Shown here in pieces: positions 5,089 to 6,055 of a stretch of 6,055 nt of DNA. The stretch covers positions 1 to 6,055 of the forward strand of contig JAFGPU010000187.1 in assembly GCA_016936035.1 (NCBI GenBank). Reading direction: 5' to 3'. The position numbers and the translations under genes are program-made. Numbering within the stretch: the stretch's first letter is position 1; every line of letters starts with the position of its first letter. The notes below the pieces were generated by a model that saw only the letters and a list, made by a program, of their open reading frames with translations, was not told where the DNA came from and made no database searches. Source of the stretch: Acidimicrobiales bacterium. Its GTDB lineage: Bacteria; Actinomycetota; Acidimicrobiia; Acidimicrobiales; VFJN01.

Positions 5089-6055
5089 TCACGCCTGGTC
5101 CGGTCCGACGGTGGCGGGCGCCAGCGGCGGGGGTACGTCGACGGCGCCGTCGAGGTCGACCGACTCGCGGATGCCCCACCGGGCGTGCACGCGGCGCAGC
5201 GGCGCCGGCGCCCACCAGTTCCAGTCGCCCGCGAGGCGCATGAACGCCGGCACGAGCGTGCCCCGGATGAGGAAGGCGTCCATGATCACCGCCACGGTCA
5301 GGCCCAGCCCGAACATCTTGATGAAGCTCACGCGTCCGGTGACGAACGCGAGGAACACCACGGCGATGAGCACGGCGGCGGCCGTGACGATGCGCCCGGT
5401 GCGCTCCAGGCCCACCGCCACCGACGTCACGTTGTCGGCGCCGTGGTCGTGCTCCTCCTTGATGCGGGACAGCAGGAACACCTCGTAGTCCATGGACAAG
5501 CCGAAGGCGACGCAGAACATCAGGATCGGCATGGCGGCCGCCACCCCGCCCGTGGGGGTGAAGTCGAGCACGCCCGCCAGGTGGCCGTCCTGGAAGATCC
5601 ACACCATCGCCCCGAACGTGGCGCTGAGGCTGAGCAGGTTCAGGACGATGGCCTTGAGCGGGATCACGACGCTGCCGAACATCAGGAACAGCAGCACGGC
5701 GGTGATGGCGGCGATGAGGCCGAGTGCGAGGGGCAGCCGCGAGAACAGCGAGTCGGTGACGTCGACCAGGCTCGCCGACTGGCCGGTGACCAGCATGGGC
5801 ACCGGGGCGTCGACGCCCCGCACGGCCTCGACGAGGTCTTCGCCCTCGGGCGAGAACGGCTCGACAGCCGGGACGACGGACAGGTAGGTGCCGCCCCCGT
5901 CACCCCGGAACCCCTCGTAGCGGGGGGCGCTGTCGGGCGCCAACACGAGTTGGCCGGGATCGCAGCCGAACTGGTCGGCGACGCCCTCGCCGCAGTAGGT
6001 GCCGGTGGCGGCGTCGACCCGCGACACGCCGGGCAGGGCCGCCAGGGTCGCCGCG
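5089..6055 (-). CDS. MMPL/RND family transporter, C-terminal half (5' end outside window)
   Basis: Inner-membrane proton-driven exporter of the MMPL family. The frame remains open to base 6055, so about 320 residues of a usual 700-1000 are visible and the N-terminal half is missing. Counting from an internal GTG at 6027: periplasmic domain to about residue 95, including VPMLVTGQSASLVDV (76-90), then membrane segments near 98-117, 120-145, 161-179, 214-230 and 236-262. The signature FGLSMDYEVFLLSRIKEE (175-192) contains the Asp180-Tyr181 pair that in MmpL3-type proteins takes part in proton relay. The C-terminal tail (DWNWWAPAPLRRVHARW, 268-284) is typical of the family, and the final 25 residues are Pro/Ala/Asp-rich. 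Likely cargo is a lipid or hydrophobic compound, but this cannot be read from the sequence. The TetR gene follows 25 bases after its TGA. Confidence 0.93.
   Translation of the reverse strand, partial: AATLAALPGVSRVDAATGTYCGEGVADQFGCDPGQLVLAPDSAPRYEGFRGDGGGTYLSVVPAVEPFSPEGEDLVEAVRGVDAPVPMLVTGQSASLVDVTDSLFSRLPLALGLIAAITAVLLFLMFGSVVIPLKAIVLNLLSLSATFGAMVWIFQDGHLAGVLDFTPTGGVAAAMPILMFCVAFGLSMDYEVFLLSRIKEEHDHGADNVTSVAVGLERTGRIVTAAAVLIAVVFLAFVTGRVSFIKMFGLGLTVAVIMDAFLIRGTLVPAFMRLAGDWNWWAPAPLRRVHARWGIRESVDLDGAVDVPPPLAPATVGPDQA

Overview
The window is very GC-rich with dense, tightly packed genes, GTG starts and short intergenic gaps. The proteins point to a high-GC actinobacterium: a P450 of the CYP124/125/142 type, a WHG-type TetR regulator and an MMPL transporter. 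A non-streptomycete, Acidimicrobiia-like lineage would fit, but that is inference from style and not proven. No RNA genes, insertion sequences, prophage genes or CRISPR repeats were seen, and no stretch of 300 bases lacks a gene.

Layout, left to right. (1) The 3' two thirds of a cytochrome P450 gene (1-825, +) runs into a convergent carboxymuconolactone decarboxylase-like gene (811-1482, -), overlapping it by 15 bases. (2) After a 128-base divergent gap comes a coupled pair on the plus strand: a class I SAM methyltransferase (1611-2306) and an 80-residue YkoF/thiamine-binding-like protein (2310-2552). (3) This pair converges on an alpha/beta hydrolase gene (2573-3580, -). A perfect 9-bp hairpin carries both stop codons in its arms. 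(4) Divergent from the hydrolase is a queuosine-precursor transporter gene of the VUT/YhhQ family (3654-4370, +). (5) A TetR regulator (4416-5063, -) lies 25 bases downstream of the C-terminal half of an MMPL/RND transporter (5089-6055, -, cut by the window edge). They are probably cotranscribed, with TetR as local repressor.

The most interesting signal is non-coding. The short leader of the transporter gene (about 3607-3642) folds as a class I preQ1 riboswitch. It has a 5-bp P1 stem and a loop whose CCGG can pair with a second CCGG that overlaps the Shine-Dalgarno sequence. An A-rich linker completes the H-type pseudoknot. The three nucleotides that contact preQ1 in the Thermoanaerobacter tengcongensis aptamer (U6, C15, A29) are at the equivalent positions. 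A queuosine-precursor aptamer in front of a queuosine-precursor transporter makes a coherent feedback circuit: when preQ1 is plentiful, the pseudoknot hides the ribosome-binding site and transporter synthesis falls. The other genes look like accessory or lipid/xenobiotic metabolism genes without an evident shared pathway.
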